Shown here piece by piece: positions 1-6,656 of a stretch of DNA of 10,320 bases. A program made the translations under genes and the position numbers. The stretch is from positions 1-10,320 of the forward strand of contig CATPAX010000015.1 of assembly GCA_955652215.1 (NCBI GenBank). Reading direction: 5' to 3'. The stretch comes from an uncultured Solirubrobacteraceae bacterium. Its GTDB lineage: Bacteria > Actinomycetota > Thermoleophilia > Solirubrobacterales > Solirubrobacteraceae. The notes beneath the pieces are model-generated. The model had not been told where the DNA came from and searched no databases. It saw only the letters and a program-made list of their open reading frames with translations. Within the stretch, counting starts at the first letter, position 1. The number at the start of each line of letters is the position of its first letter.

Positions 1-1278
1 GCGCTGCGGATCTTCCTGCGGGCGCTGCGGCTGCTGCCGGCTGAGCTGGAGTGGCGGGCGACCGTGTTCTCGCCACGAGCACTTGCGGTGCCGGCGACGC
101 TCGGTCGCGCCCTGCGGGATCGCGTCGACTTCATCGATGGTTCCGGCGACGCGGACGTGCTGGCGGGCGCTGATGTGATCGTGCTCGCCTCCGAAGGCGT
201 GAGGCCGGTTCCGTGGACGCTGGTGAGAGCACTGGCGGCGGGTGTGACGCCGGTGGCGTCCCGGCTCCCGGTGTACGAGGAGCTCCTGGCTGACGGAAAG
301 CACGGGTACGTGTTCGAACCCGGCGACGTGGAGACCCTCGCGGCACACCTCACGCGGGTCGTCTTGGACCCCAGTGCGCTCCGGGAGCGGCGGCGCGCTA
401 GGGAGAGTGAGCTGGGTCCCAGGTTTTCGTGGTCGCACGTGGCCGACGAGCTCGAGGACGTCTACGGAGCCCTCGTGGCGCGCCGGCATGACGGGCGGGG
501 TAGCGCCCGGGCCCGCAACGCTCTTCAGTCCCGCAGGCTGATCGACGTCGACCTGCATATGCACACCGACCATTCCTATGACTGCGCCACGCCCGTGGAG
601 GTGCTGCTCGCGGAGGCCCGCGCGCGCGGCCTCGGGGCGATCGCGATCACCGACCACAACGAGGTCTCCGGTGCGCACGAGGCCAGAGCGAAGGCCGACG
701 GATTGAAGGTGATCGTCGGTGAGGAGATCAAGACCGCCAGCCAGGGTGAGGTGATCGGGCTGTTCATCGAGGAGAAAATTCCTCGGGGACTGTCGATGCG
801 CGAGACGATCGCCGAGATCAAGCGCCAGGGCGGCGTGGTGTACGTGCCACACCCGTTCGACCGGTTGCATTCCGTGCCCGACTACGAGCATCTGCTCGAG
901 GTGCTCGACGCGGTCGACGCGATCGAGGTGTTCAACCCCCGGGTGGCGATCACCGAGTTCAACGACGAGGCGGTGCGATTCGCAGCCAAGTACCGGATCC
1001 CGGCGGGGGCGGGCTCGGACGCCCATGTCCCCCAGGGGCTCGGGTCGGTGCGCATCAGGATGCGCGACTTCGACGGGCCGGAGGAGTTCCTCGAATCGCT
1101 GCGGGACGCGGACATCGTGCGCAATCCCGCGAGCCTGCTGTACGTGCAGGCGCTCAAGTTCCTGCAGACCAAAGCGTTGCCCGGAGGGGCCCGGCAGGCG
1201 GCCCGCGATCGCCGCGTGCGGCGGGCCACGGGCCGCGAGCGGCCCCGAGCGAGTGGCCGCGATCGCCGCAACTCCTGA
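1..1278 (+). CDS. GT4-type glycosyltransferase C-terminal domain fused to a PHP phosphoesterase domain (5' partial)
   Basis: The frame is open from base 1, so the gene starts upstream; the GTG at 64 is internal. Residues are counted from base 1. Residues about 1-155 look like the C-terminal Rossmann half of a GT4 glycosyltransferase: the stretch ADVIVLASEGVRPVP is followed by a 'G-pVas-lpvyeEll-dG-hGyvfepgD' pattern, the nucleotide-sugar-binding side of that fold. Residues about 180-375 are a PHP domain with all expected metal-ligand motifs: DLHMHTDH (H186, H188), ITDHNE (D218, H219), GEE (E241/E242), HPF (H284) and GSDAH (D340, H342). A PHP_C-like segment (VFNPR, then FNDEA) lies before the last motif. 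The last 35 residues are Arg-rich and probably disordered. PHP domains hydrolyse phosphoesters, for example in 3',5'-nucleotide bisphosphate phosphatases, histidinol phosphatase and polymerase exonucleases; the substrate here is unknown. The stop overlaps the start of the next gene (TGATG), indicating co-translation. Confidence 0.85.
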   Translation, partial: ALRIFLRALRLLPAELEWRATVFSPRALAVPATLGRALRDRVDFIDGSGDADVLAGADVIVLASEGVRPVPWTLVRALAAGVTPVASRLPVYEELLADGKHGYVFEPGDVETLAAHLTRVVLDPSALRERRRARESELGPRFSWSHVADELEDVYGALVARRHDGRGSARARNALQSRRLIDVDLHMHTDHSYDCATPVEVLLAEARARGLGAIAITDHNEVSGAHEARAKADGLKVIVGEEIKTASQGEVIGLFIEEKIPRGLSMRETIAEIKRQGGVVYVPHPFDRLHSVPDYEHLLEVLDAVDAIEVFNPRVAITEFNDEAVRFAAKYRIPAGAGSDAHVPQGLGSVRIRMRDFDGPEEFLESLRDADIVRNPASLLYVQALKFLQTKALPGGARQAARDRRVRRATGRERPRASGRDRRNS

Positions 1279-1928
1279 TGCACTCGCAAGGACAAGCCAG
1301 CCGGCCGTCCAATCCGGTGCAGGTGCCCGCAACCGACGACGAGATCCGCGAGAAGTACCTCGAGCGAGCGATCCGCGAGCTGAACGCGTTCGCGCGCGAG
1401 GTCCAGGGCTGCCAGGAGTGCCCCCGAGGACAGCTGATGCCGGTACTTGGCTCTGGGCATCCGCAGGCCGACATCTTTCTGATCAAGCACTCGGCCCGGC
1501 CGGCGGAGGTCGAGGAGGGAGTCGCGTTCTACGGACGGACGGGCAACGCGCTGATGAAGTCGCTGAAGCGGCTGTCGATCGACCCGCTGGCGGTGTACGG
1601 GACGCTGTGCGTCAAATGCCCTGTACTCGACCCGGCGATGGCAGACCCCGCCTGTGTGGCGCGACTCGCCGAAGAGGTCACGATCGTCTCACCGAAGATC
1701 GTTGTAGTGATGGGGCTCGACGCGCTGGGGGTCGTCAACGAGCTCGAGCTGCCGCTCCGGCGGGACTTGCATCCGGTGACCGGCGAGATCCAGCATCTGA
1801 CACCGATGATCGACGCTCTGTACGTGCCGAACATCGACGAGGCGCTCGACGAGGAGGCCGCCAAGCGCGAGTTCTGGGCGGCGTTCCGGGTGCTCGGGCA
1901 GTGGTGGGCTGATCTGCCGCCTTACTAG
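1278..1928 (+). CDS. Uracil-DNA glycosylase-fold protein (family 4/5-like) with atypical active site
   Basis: This 216-residue protein resembles the Fe-S uracil-DNA glycosylases. CQEC (C45, C48), a VKC motif (C114) and C126 supply four plausible cluster ligands; C111 is an extra cysteine. The segment GVAFYGRTGNALMKSL (about 82-97) matches the family's 'G-PF-GraG--L' region, and SPKIVVVMG (about 139-147) matches the 'rPk-iv-lG' strand. Two catalytic regions do not match. The normal GEAPG loop reads KHSAR (70-74), and the C-terminal 'HPSYLL' motif is replaced by YVPNIDEAL (about 182-190) with no histidine. The protein therefore probably has the fold and cluster, but ordinary uracil excision is doubtful. 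It may bind nucleic acid without cutting, or use a different chemistry. The ATG overlaps the upstream stop by one base, with no clear Shine-Dalgarno sequence, so translation is probably coupled to the glycosyltransferase-PHP gene. Confidence 0.75.
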   Translation: MHSQGQASRPSNPVQVPATDDEIREKYLERAIRELNAFAREVQGCQECPRGQLMPVLGSGHPQADIFLIKHSARPAEVEEGVAFYGRTGNALMKSLKRLSIDPLAVYGTLCVKCPVLDPAMADPACVARLAEEVTIVSPKIVVVMGLDALGVVNELELPLRRDLHPVTGEIQHLTPMIDALYVPNIDEALDEEAAKREFWAAFRVLGQWWADLPPY

Positions 1929-2125
1929 AGCGATCGCGTTCACGCTGGGGCCGACTCTCTGGCACGACCTGCCTGGGCGCTACTTCTCTCGCGCTGTTCT
2001 GCCTGTACGTCGTCGTGGTCAACCCGCTGCACCGGGCAATCGCATTCGCGCGACAGCGAGCAGAGCAGCAGTCGAGTTAGACACCCGACGCGGGGACGAT
2101 CGGTCACCGCTTGGAACCGTCCGGT

Positions 2126-2131
2126 TAGACT
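2126..2131 (+). promoter_or_regulatory. Candidate -10 box (TAGACT) for the zinc-ribbon gene, leaderless type
   Basis: TAGACT fits the TANNNT core of an actinobacterial -10 element. It ends 7 nt before the GTG at 2139, so a transcript would begin at or next to the start codon. No convincing -35 hexamer is visible at the usual distance. The same geometry recurs at three other starts in this window. Confidence 0.5.
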
Positions 2132-2138
2132 CGCGGAT

Positions 2139-2315
2139 GTGGCCCTACACGACGACACAACTCAGCTGGCCGACCGCTGCGAGGAGTGCGGAGCGAAGCT
2201 GACGGCGACCGAGCTTCAGGCTGTGATGGAGTCGGGCGGTCCGCCCTTGTGCGCAATTCACGCGGCCGAGGACGAGCCCGGGCTCGAAGCCGACGAGGCC
2301 GGCTTCACGCCGTAG
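2139..2315 (+). CDS. Small zinc-ribbon-like protein, 58 residues
   Basis: A short frame opens at GTG 2139 and closes at TAG 2313-2315. The protein has a C-x2-C pair at residues 14-17 (DRCEECGAKLT) and a C-x2-H pair at 38-41 (PPLCAIHAAEDEP), separated by about 20 residues. That pattern suits one zinc site of the zinc-ribbon type. The tail is acidic (residues 44-54 are rich in Glu and Asp). No signal peptide or membrane segment is seen, so it is probably cytoplasmic. Its function is unknown; such mini zinc ribbons often bind nucleic acid or a protein partner. Support comes from the Cys/His spacing and from a TAGACT box 7 nt before the start. It is convergent with the quinone oxidoreductase gene, whose stop lies 28 bp away. 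The overlapping ATG at 2137 is in another frame that lacks the Cys motifs. Confidence 0.65.
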   Translation: MALHDDTTQLADRCEECGAKLTATELQAVMESGGPPLCAIHAAEDEPGLEADEAGFTP

Positions 2316-2343
2316 GCGTCTGCGCCGCGATCACACGCAGGCC

Positions 2344-3285
2344 TCAGCCCATAGTCAGGGCGATCTTGCCGAACTTCCCGCCCGACTCGAAGCGCTCGTA
2401 GGCATCGACCGCCCGCTCTATCGGATAGGTGGCGGCGATCGGCACTGTGATGGCGCCGGTCTCGAACAGCGGGAGCACCGAGCGCTCCATCGCCCGCGCG
2501 GTCAGCGCCTTCTCCTCGAGCGGCCTGGCGCGGAGCGTCGAGGAGTGGATCCGACCCCGGCACTGCATGAGCTTCCTGAGGTCGATCTCGCCCCTGGCCC
2601 CGCCGCCCACGCCGATCACGGCGATCCGTCCTTGAGTGGCCAGACAAGAGAGGTTGTCTGTCAAATTGGGCGCTCCGACCAGCTCGAGGATCACGTCAAA
2701 CGGACCATGCTCGGTGAACTCGTCGGGGGCGATCACGCTGGCGCCGAGCTTCTCGACCTCCCCTCGTAGTTCGCCGTTCCTGACGGTCGCGGTTACTCGC
2801 GCTCCAGCGCTGCGGCCAAGCTGGATCGCGGCCGTTCCGACGCCCCCAGCACCGCCGTGCACGAGCAGGCGCTCGCCCAACCTCAGCTGCGCCTGGGTGA
2901 AGAGCGCATCGTGGGCGGTGGTGAACACCTCGGGGACGCACCCGGCTGCCGTCCAGTCAAGGGAATCGGGAACCCGCATCAGAACTCGCTCGTGAACCAC
3001 CGCAAGCTCCGCCTGACCGCCGCCTCCGACGATCGCCATCACACGGTCGCCCATCGCGAAGCGGGTGGCCCCATCGCCGAGCGCTTCCACCTCGCCGGCA
3101 AGCTCGAGTCCCGGTATGTCCTGCGGCGACCCGGGTGGCGCGGGGTACATGCCGCGGCGCTGGTGGATATCGGCTCCGTTGAGCCCCGCGGCCCTCACCC
3201 TGACGAGGACCTGGCCGGGACCCGGAGTCGGGGCGGGATGTTCCTGCAGCGAGAGCTGCTTGTCCTTGATCGTGACCGCTCGCAT
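2344..3285 (-). CDS. Zinc-independent quinone oxidoreductase / MDR-superfamily NAD(P)H dehydrogenase
   Basis: This 313-residue protein has the usual length and order of the QOR branch of medium-chain dehydrogenases/reductases. The N-terminal catalytic fold reads PGPGQVLVRVRAAGLNGADI (21-40) and IPGLELAGEV (57-66). The Rossmann domain carries the NAD(P)H loop HGGAGGVGTAAIQLG (143-157), and the C-terminal GGKFGKIALTMG is typical of the family. The zinc-ligand cysteines of alcohol dehydrogenases are absent, so NAD(P)H-dependent reduction of quinones or enones is expected; the actual substrate cannot be read. The ATG at 3285 is chosen because homology begins there (MRAVTI) and a TAGGGT box ends 8 nt upstream. 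The frame remains open far upstream, but that part is antisense overlap with the methyltransferase gene. It lies downstream of that gene on the same strand, with 101 bp and its own promoter between. Confidence 0.88.
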   Translation of the reverse strand: MRAVTIKDKQLSLQEHPAPTPGPGQVLVRVRAAGLNGADIHQRRGMYPAPPGSPQDIPGLELAGEVEALGDGATRFAMGDRVMAIVGGGGQAELAVVHERVLMRVPDSLDWTAAGCVPEVFTTAHDALFTQAQLRLGERLLVHGGAGGVGTAAIQLGRSAGARVTATVRNGELRGEVEKLGASVIAPDEFTEHGPFDVILELVGAPNLTDNLSCLATQGRIAVIGVGGGARGEIDLRKLMQCRGRIHSSTLRARPLEEKALTARAMERSVLPLFETGAITVPIAATYPIERAVDAYERFESGGKFGKIALTMG

Positions 3286-3293
3286 GGAGCCGG

Positions 3294-3299
3294 ACCCTA
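3294..3299 (-). promoter_or_regulatory. Candidate -10 box (TAGGGT) for the quinone oxidoreductase gene, leaderless type
   Basis: Read on the minus strand, TAGGGT ends 8 nt before the ATG at 3285, matching TANNNT geometry for a leaderless transcript. No clear -35 element is visible. It suggests transcription separate from the upstream methyltransferase gene. Confidence 0.45.
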
Positions 3300-3350
3300 C
3301 CGTGATCGTCGGCCCATCTGCATTAGGAAAGTTGTGATATGCGCGACCAA

Positions 3351-3385
3351 CGTCAGGCGGATCGCTCGAGCCCCCCGCACTGACG
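3351..3385 (-). terminator. Candidate hairpin terminator after the RNA methyltransferase gene
   Basis: Arms CGTCAG-GCGG (3351-3360) and CCGC-A-CTGACG (3375-3385) pair over 10 bp with one bulged A at 3379 and a 14-nt loop. It begins immediately after the methyltransferase stop codon at 3387-3389. There is no real U-run on the minus strand, which is common for GC-rich actinobacterial terminators but lowers confidence. Confidence 0.4.
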
Positions 3386-3404
3386 CTCAGGCGGATCGCT
3401 CGAG
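3353..3404. repeat. 18-bp perfect direct repeat, 34-bp period, at the methyltransferase 3' end
   Basis: TCAGGCGGATCGCTCGAG occurs at 3353-3370 and again at 3387-3404. On the minus strand the second copy encodes the last codons and stop of the methyltransferase (Leu-Glu-Arg-Ser-Ala-stop). The first copy lies just past the stop, shifted one base out of frame. This looks like a small tandem duplication of the gene end. The outer part of the hairpin at 3351-3385 uses one copy. Confidence 0.8.
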
Positions 3405-4763
3405 TAGCGCCACGCACTCGATGTGGGGCGTCTGCGGGAACATGTCGACCGGGCGCACCCGGATCAGCTTGTAGCCCGCCTGGACCAGCTGGGCGGCATT
3501 GGGGGCGAGCGTCGTCGGGTTGCAACTCACGTAGACGATCCGGCGAGGGGACGCCTCGATGATCCGGCGAACGATCTTCTGCGACAGCCCGGCGCGGGGA
3601 GGGTCTATCACGACCACGTCGGGCCTCCCGGCGCGCTCGGTCAGCTCGCGCAAGGCCAGGCGAGCATCCCCGGCGAAGAACCGTGCGTTGTCGATCTCGT
3701 TCAGTCGCGCATTGTCGATCGCGTCGGCGATGGCGTCCTCGATCAGCTCGAGACCCCACACTTCGGCGGCGCGCGGCGAGATCAGCAGCCCGATCGTCCC
3801 GATCCCGCAGTAGAGGTCGTATACGCGCTCGAAGCCGGTGAGCTGTGCGTACTCGCCGGCGATTCCGTAGAGCTGCTCGGCCATTTCGGTGTTCGTCTGG
3901 AAGAAGGCTTCGGGAGTGATCCGCACCCGCAGCCCGCCGATCTCCTCCTCGAGGCGCTCGCTCCCGGCTAGAAGCTCCGTCTGGCCACCCTGGGTCGTCT
4001 CGGCGGCCGCCTCGGTGAGAGTCCAAAGGACACCGTCCGCGGGTGAAGCAGCCGCCGCCAGACCTTCTCCGTCGAGTTGACCCGGACCGGTCACCAGGCG
4101 GACCTGGATCTGATCTGTGCGCCTGCCCTCGCGGACCACAAGGTTCCGCAGGAATCCCTCGTGGGTGCGGCGATCATGGGCCTGCAGAGCTTGCGAGCGG
4201 CACCACTGCACGACTCGCTCGCGCACCGCGTTCGCGCGCTCTGAGGCCAGCAGGCAATCCGTGACCTCGATCACGCGGTCCCAGCGGCCGGGAGCGTGAA
4301 AGCCGCAAATCAAGCGACCGGCTTCGTCGGTCGCGAATGAGTACTCGAGCTTGTTGCGGTACCGCCACTGTTCGAGCGCCGGCACGATCGGCTCGAGCGT
4401 GAATTGCTCGAGCCGGCCAATCCGCGTGAGCGCTTCCTGCACCTGAGTCTGCTTGATCTCGAGCTGGCGCTCGTAAGGGAGGATCTGCCAAGGCGCCCCG
4501 GGATGAGGAGCCACTGGCGCGACGCGCTCGGCGCTCGGCTCGAGGACCTCCGAGGTTCGGGCTTGGGCATAGGCCCGCTTCGACTTCGTGACTGTCGCTC
4601 TCACCCGGTCGCCAGGCACCGCATCGTCGACGAACACGACATAGCCGTCGCGGCGTGCGACACCGGCGCCGCCGAACGCGAGCGAGTCGATCGTCAGCTC
4701 GAGCTCGTCGCCCGGCCGCGGCCGCGTGGTCTGGGTACTTGGTGAGTTCACCCGATCTAGCAT
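3387..4763 (-). CDS. TrmA/RlmD-family RNA (uracil-5-)-methyltransferase with TRAM domain
   Basis: The 458-residue frame has the full RlmD/RlmCD architecture: an N-terminal TRAM RNA-binding domain (about 18-76), a central domain, and a C-terminal SAM methyltransferase. Visible motifs are FFQTNTE (287-293), the SAM loop DLYCGIGTIGL (316-326), DPPRAGLS (387-394), the catalytic SCNP (413-416, nucleophile C414) and TPHIEC (445-450, general base E449). It should transfer a methyl group from SAM to C5 of a specific uridine, most likely in 23S rRNA; the exact site cannot be read. After the TRAM domain, where E. coli RlmD has a C-x5-C-x2-C set for a 4Fe-4S cluster, this protein reads APHPGAPWQILPYERQLE with no cysteine, so it is probably cluster-free. 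The start is uncertain: ATG 4763 or the in-frame GTG 4751, which would give 454 residues and better separation from the divergent gene. Confidence 0.9.
   Translation of the reverse strand: MLDRVNSPSTQTTRPRPGDELELTIDSLAFGGAGVARRDGYVVFVDDAVPGDRVRATVTKSKRAYAQARTSEVLEPSAERVAPVAPHPGAPWQILPYERQLEIKQTQVQEALTRIGRLEQFTLEPIVPALEQWRYRNKLEYSFATDEAGRLICGFHAPGRWDRVIEVTDCLLASERANAVRERVVQWCRSQALQAHDRRTHEGFLRNLVVREGRRTDQIQVRLVTGPGQLDGEGLAAAASPADGVLWTLTEAAAETTQGGQTELLAGSERLEEEIGGLRVRITPEAFFQTNTEMAEQLYGIAGEYAQLTGFERVYDLYCGIGTIGLLISPRAAEVWGLELIEDAIADAIDNARLNEIDNARFFAGDARLALRELTERAGRPDVVVIDPPRAGLSQKIVRRIIEASPRRIVYVSCNPTTLAPNAAQLVQAGYKLIRVRPVDMFPQTPHIECVALLERSA
4758..4763 (+). promoter_or_regulatory. Candidate -10 box (TAGCAT) for the M3-like peptidase gene; overlaps the divergent promoter
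   Basis: TAGCAT matches TANNNT and ends 8 nt before the ATG at 4772. It overlaps the other candidate start (ATG 4763) of the minus-strand methyltransferase gene. On the minus strand the partly palindromic CATGCT (4764-4759) lies 7 nt before GTG 4751, a weaker -10 candidate for that gene. No -35 element is convincing in either direction. Confidence 0.45.
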
Positions 4764-4771
4764 GGCAGCGA

Positions 4772-6280
4772 ATGGACCTCGACGGTTACAGGCGGTCTGC
4801 TGAGGCGTTCGTCACGGAGCTGACACGGGAGTACTACCGGCACTACGCGGGCCTCAAGGACGAATACGAGATCGAGCCGATCTACGAACGGCACGTCTCG
4901 CTATTCACCCGCGAGGCCGTCGAGTCGCTGCGCGAGTTCGCCGATCGCGCACCAAGCGGCAGCGAGGAGCTCCGCAAGCTGACGATGCTCGTCGACTTCG
5001 CGGTTGAGGGCTACATCGGGGAGGCCACGAAGAGCACCGAATCGGAGCTGGCGCGCCGTGAGGCCGAACTCTCATTCGATTTCGACGGACAGCGCCTCGG
5101 GTTCCGCGAATCATCTGTGGTCCAGGCGAACGAGTCTGAGGCCGGCCGACGTGCGGCAATCGAGGATGCTCGCCTGCTGCTCACCGAGGAGCAGCTGGGT
5201 GATCTGCATCGAGAGTTGCTCGATCGCGCTCATCGGTGTGCGGCGGATCTCGGCTGGGCGAGCTACCGGGATATGTGCGAGGACTGCAAGCTGATCGACC
5301 TGGGCGCGCTCCAGCGCCAGACGGACGCTTTCGTCCGGGCCAGCGACGCGGTGTATCCCGAGCTGCTCGACCCCGAGCTGCACCGGACGTTGGGGTTCGG
5401 TTTCAAAGATCTCGCGCGAAGCGATCTGCCGCGCTTCAACCGCGCCGCGGACAAGGATGCTCTGTTTCCCGCGGATCGACTGCTTCCGAGCTTCGTCGAG
5501 ACGATGCGTGGCCTCGGCGTCGACGTGCAGGCGCAGCCCGGGGTGATACTCGATGTTGATCCACGCCCAAAGAAGTCGCCGCGCGCGTTCTGCGCCCCGG
5601 TGCGCTCGCCCGGAGAGGTGTACTTGGTGCTGACGCCGATCGGAGGACGCGAGGACTTCTCAGTGCTCTTTCACGAGGGTGGGCACACCGAGCACTTCGC
5701 CCACATCGACCCGGCGCTGCCGTTCGAGTTCCGCTATCTCGGCGACAACTCGATCACGGAGGCATTCGCCTTTCTCCTGGAGCATCTCATCGAGGACCCG
5801 GAGTGGCTTCGCCGGCGACTTGGGGTTACAGATACTTCTGAGCTAATTTCGCACACCCGCGCCCAGCGGCTGGTCTACCTGCGACGTTATGGCGGGAAGC
5901 TCGCCTACGAGCTCGAGCTGCACGGAACCAACGGATCGCGGGGGTTCACTGCGCTCGCCGATCGGTACTCCGAGCTGCTCGGTGCCGCGGTTGGTGTGAA
6001 GTGGCCGCGGGAGACGTTCCTGGCTGATGTTGACCCGGGTTTCTACTGCGCCTGCTACCTACGCGCCTGGGCGATCGAGACGTATCTGCGTCACGCGCTG
6101 CGGCAGCGCTTCGGCGCCGCGTGGTTCGAGCGTCCCGAGGCCGGCGATCTGCTCAGGGAGCTCTGGCGGGAGGGCCAGCGGCTCACTCCCCAGGAGATGC
6201 TCGCGCAGCTCGGCGCCGGCGACGAGCTCGACTTCAGCGTGATGCTCGACGACCTGGGCCTGCGTAGTCCATCGGGCTGA
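4772..6280 (+). CDS. M3-like zinc metallopeptidase (oligopeptidase)
   Basis: This 502-residue protein is a gluzincin peptidase of the M3/PepF type. The zinc motif HEGGHTEH begins at H301 (H301, E302, H305), and the third ligand is probably E330 in NSITEAFAFLLEHL. The 25-residue distance from second His to Glu matches thimet-type M3 enzymes. A later DPGFYCACYLRAW segment (about 422-434) corresponds to the substrate-side Tyr region of M3 enzymes. The N-terminal half is helical and charged, with no signal peptide or membrane segment, so the enzyme should degrade peptides in the cytoplasm. It is shorter than most PepF proteins (about 600 residues). Start ATG 4772 is chosen because a TAGCAT box lies 8 nt upstream; the frame stays open to 4655, but that part is antisense to the methyltransferase. 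The gene is divergent from the methyltransferase gene with almost no spacer. Confidence 0.85.
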   Translation: MDLDGYRRSAEAFVTELTREYYRHYAGLKDEYEIEPIYERHVSLFTREAVESLREFADRAPSGSEELRKLTMLVDFAVEGYIGEATKSTESELARREAELSFDFDGQRLGFRESSVVQANESEAGRRAAIEDARLLLTEEQLGDLHRELLDRAHRCAADLGWASYRDMCEDCKLIDLGALQRQTDAFVRASDAVYPELLDPELHRTLGFGFKDLARSDLPRFNRAADKDALFPADRLLPSFVETMRGLGVDVQAQPGVILDVDPRPKKSPRAFCAPVRSPGEVYLVLTPIGGREDFSVLFHEGGHTEHFAHIDPALPFEFRYLGDNSITEAFAFLLEHLIEDPEWLRRRLGVTDTSELISHTRAQRLVYLRRYGGKLAYELELHGTNGSRGFTALADRYSELLGAAVGVKWPRETFLADVDPGFYCACYLRAWAIETYLRHALRQRFGAAWFERPEAGDLLRELWREGQRLTPQEMLAQLGAGDELDFSVMLDDLGLRSPSG

Positions 6281-6314
6281 GCGCCTCAAGTCGGGCCGCG
6301 TCTGCCCGATCACG

Positions 6315-6656
6315 GTGTGTATGGCTTCCGCTTGCAGGCCAGTCATCGCAGGCACTGGCACCTATGGGGCGCCTACCCCCGGACCGGCAACGAGCTCCTC
6401 TCTGAGCGATCCCGAAGGGGTCGCTGTCGACGGTGCAGGCAACGTCTACATCGGCGACTTCCGCAACGACGTCGTCGAGAAAGTCACCCGTTCCGGAACC
6501 CTGTCGATTTTCGCCGGAACCGGGGCGTTCGGCCAGCCCATCCCAGGGCCAGCGACCAGCTCGCCCGTATGGCGGCCTACCGGTTTGGCGGTAGACAGCG
6601 CGGGCGAGGTATTCATATCCGCCTGGGGAGTCCTACCCGCGCCAGATCGCCGCTGA
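6315..6656 (+). pseudogene. NHL-repeat beta-propeller fragment
   Basis: The frame holds two recognisable NHL-type repeats. The first runs from IAGTGTYGAPTPGPATSS to DPEGVAVDGAGNVYIGD, then VVEKVTRSGTLS; the second starts IFAGTGAFGQPIPGPATSS and runs to PTGLAVDSAGEVFIS. A working propeller needs five or six such blades and usually a secretion signal. Here there is no signal peptide, and the second repeat breaks off at a TGA (6654-6656) after the VFIS strand. The frame is also open upstream of the GTG at 6315, so that start is arbitrary. The most likely reading is a relic of a larger secreted or cell-surface NHL protein. A short expressed two-blade protein cannot be excluded. I see no promoter or ribosome-binding site for it. 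Confidence 0.55.

Noticed and set aside
1025..1912. 295-codon plus-strand frame overlapping the PHP and UDG-like genes
   Set aside because: Arg/Ala/Gly-rich shadow of two genes with recognisable motifs in the other frames.
1988..2080. Plus-strand stretch reading like one membrane helix followed by a basic tail (LALFCLYVVVVNPLHRAIAF)
   Set aside because: It has no ATG, GTG or TTG start with a ribosome-binding site or promoter upstream. It may be a gene remnant or chance, and cannot be called a gene.
1929..2138. 210-bp spacer after the UDG-like gene, searched for RNA genes or regulatory structure
   Set aside because: Apart from the TAGACT box at its right end I find no tRNA, riboswitch-like or strong hairpin structure.
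2318..2342. Weak hairpin (CTGCG / CGCAG, 11-nt loop) between the convergent zinc-ribbon and oxidoreductase genes
   Set aside because: Only a 5-bp core plus one G-U and one further pair, and no U-run; too weak to call a terminator.
3286..4026. Upstream extension of the quinone oxidoreductase frame (560 codons in total)
   Set aside because: Homology starts at the ATG at 3285; the extension is Arg-rich text that overlaps the methyltransferase gene in another frame.
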